From positions 58,811,564 through 58,875,563 of the forward strand of contig OX235279.1 of the NCBI GenBank assembly GCA_944472155.2: a DNA stretch of 64,000 nt. The letters run 5' to 3'. Made by a program: the position numbers and the translations under genes. Positions 63,326-64,000 of this stretch are shown piece by piece (within the stretch, counting starts at the first letter, position 1; the number at the start of each line of letters is the position of its first letter). The notes beneath the pieces were generated by a model. That model saw only the letters and a list, made by a program, of their open reading frames with translations. It had not been told where the DNA came from and ran no database searches. Source of the DNA: Trichobilharzia szidati. Its lineage: Eukaryota; Platyhelminthes; Trematoda; Strigeidida; Schistosomatidae.

Positions 63326-64000
63326 CATGACTTATGTAAGATTTGGATGCATTGGTTGCTTTATGCCTTCAGTAACCTTTTACAGCATTCGAAAAATTGA
63401 TTTAAAAAATTTATCGTTTATACCCTAAATAATATTTTCTTTATGCCTTTTTATGATAATGATAAAAAGGGGAATGAAACTATCATCTGACGAAAGTATA
63501 AGTGTCTGTTTACATTCATATACGTACACCGGCAATGTATGACGTGTCTCCGGTATATTTCTTTATCTTTATTGTTATTATTGCTTATCACTATTAACCA
63601 CTTCTTAACTCGGTGAGATTATCAGCTTATTTGATTACGTGATATTGAAGCCGTTGGCCTTCAGGTACATTCACTTATGTCTTAACTCTCTGTGTAGTTA
63701 TTATTTACTTTGGAAAGAAACCGCTGCTTCTATAAATGCCTTTTACGTTGATCACGTATATATGTATATACATATGGTCAACGTTGTTACAATTAAAAAC
63801 TAGCCATTAGTAGTCGCTTATGATTGTTATTATTCATTACAAAACATGTGAAACACTTAAAACCAAACAATGTTGACTGTCATCATAAGTTGCAATGCCC
63901 AGCCGTTTCGATGAATAAATATTTCAATAGATTCAACTGTTTTCATATCCAAGTGTATACGTATATCTTAACGAACAAGTTCGAACTTATCTCTTTTAAT

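Larger units (their letters stand above)
35357..64000. other. remaining window, probably the next mind bomb intron
   Basis: No further ankyrin or RING coding exon was recognised on +. Annotated repeats apart, I see nothing to support a gene in 36050-37200, 41410-42080, 42245-45025, 45530-48505, 48680-49590, 49720-51740, 53750-54295 or 54360-64000 apart from the short candidates and simple repeats listed. The whole could be one intron of more than 28 kb, comparable to the 26.4-kb one before it. It could also include the gene end if exons diverged beyond visual recognition. Confidence 0.5.

Noticed and set aside
1..64000. CRISPR arrays, operons or other prokaryotic systems
   Set aside because: Spliced animal gene and eukaryotic retroelements throughout; no regularly spaced repeats.

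Overview
The window looks like nuclear DNA of a schistosome (blood fluke, probably Schistosoma). It is AT-rich, carries many (TA)n and (TAA)n runs, and has a gene split into small exons by very long introns full of retroelements. The repeats match what is known from schistosomes: RTE-clade non-LTR retrotransposons, Penelope-like elements with a GIY-YIG domain, and tRNA-headed short repeats with hammerhead ribozyme motifs of the S-mal/Sm-alpha kind. The exact species cannot be read from the sequence alone.

I can support one host gene, on the + strand and running off both ends: a mind bomb (MIB1-type) E3 ubiquitin ligase. Four exons join in phase: 1-156 (linker), 4236-4345 (start of the ankyrin array), 8322-8759 (ankyrin repeats interrupted by an acidic insert) and 35205-35356 (a further ankyrin unit). 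The introns are about 4.1, 4.0 and 26.4 kb. The remaining ankyrin repeats and the RING fingers were not found in 35357-64000, so another long intron probably fills the right part of the window. Two short coding-like stretches there (49595-49699 and 58402-58560) are unassigned.

Introns 1 and 2 (157-8321) hold a decayed Penelope-like copy, an RTE 3' relic and small fragments. Intron 3 (8760-35204) holds two SR2-like RTE relics on + and one on -, the best hammerhead repeat (a 396-bp palindrome at 14394-14789), a series of inverted-end hammerhead-like repeats (13.3, 19.5, 23.0, 24.7 and 26.9 kb), tRNA-headed SINEs and a Penelope-like element with its GIY-YIG domain at 32.1-33.1 kb.

The right part (35357-64000) starts with a tRNA-headed SINE. 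It is followed by a nearly full-length RTE element (37833-41397, - strand) with a 12-bp target-site duplication and an 827-codon endonuclease-reverse transcriptase frame. That element is inserted into an older RTE relic, which itself carries a 173-bp insertion with a perfect 46-bp-arm hairpin. Further right are more hammerhead-like repeats, and a Penelope-like relic flanked by inverted copies of its own terminal repeat (52.8-53.7 kb). From about 54.4 to 64 kb there is mostly unannotatable AT-rich DNA with long (TA)n runs.

The likely relations between parts are these. The RTE-type reverse transcriptase probably mobilised the tRNA-headed SINEs, whose body and 3' end resemble the RTE element's 5' region and 3' end. 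The hammerhead repeats could be self-cleaving transcripts, because they carry both pol III box-like motifs and ribozyme cores. Everything except the mind bomb exons appears to be intronic mobile DNA.
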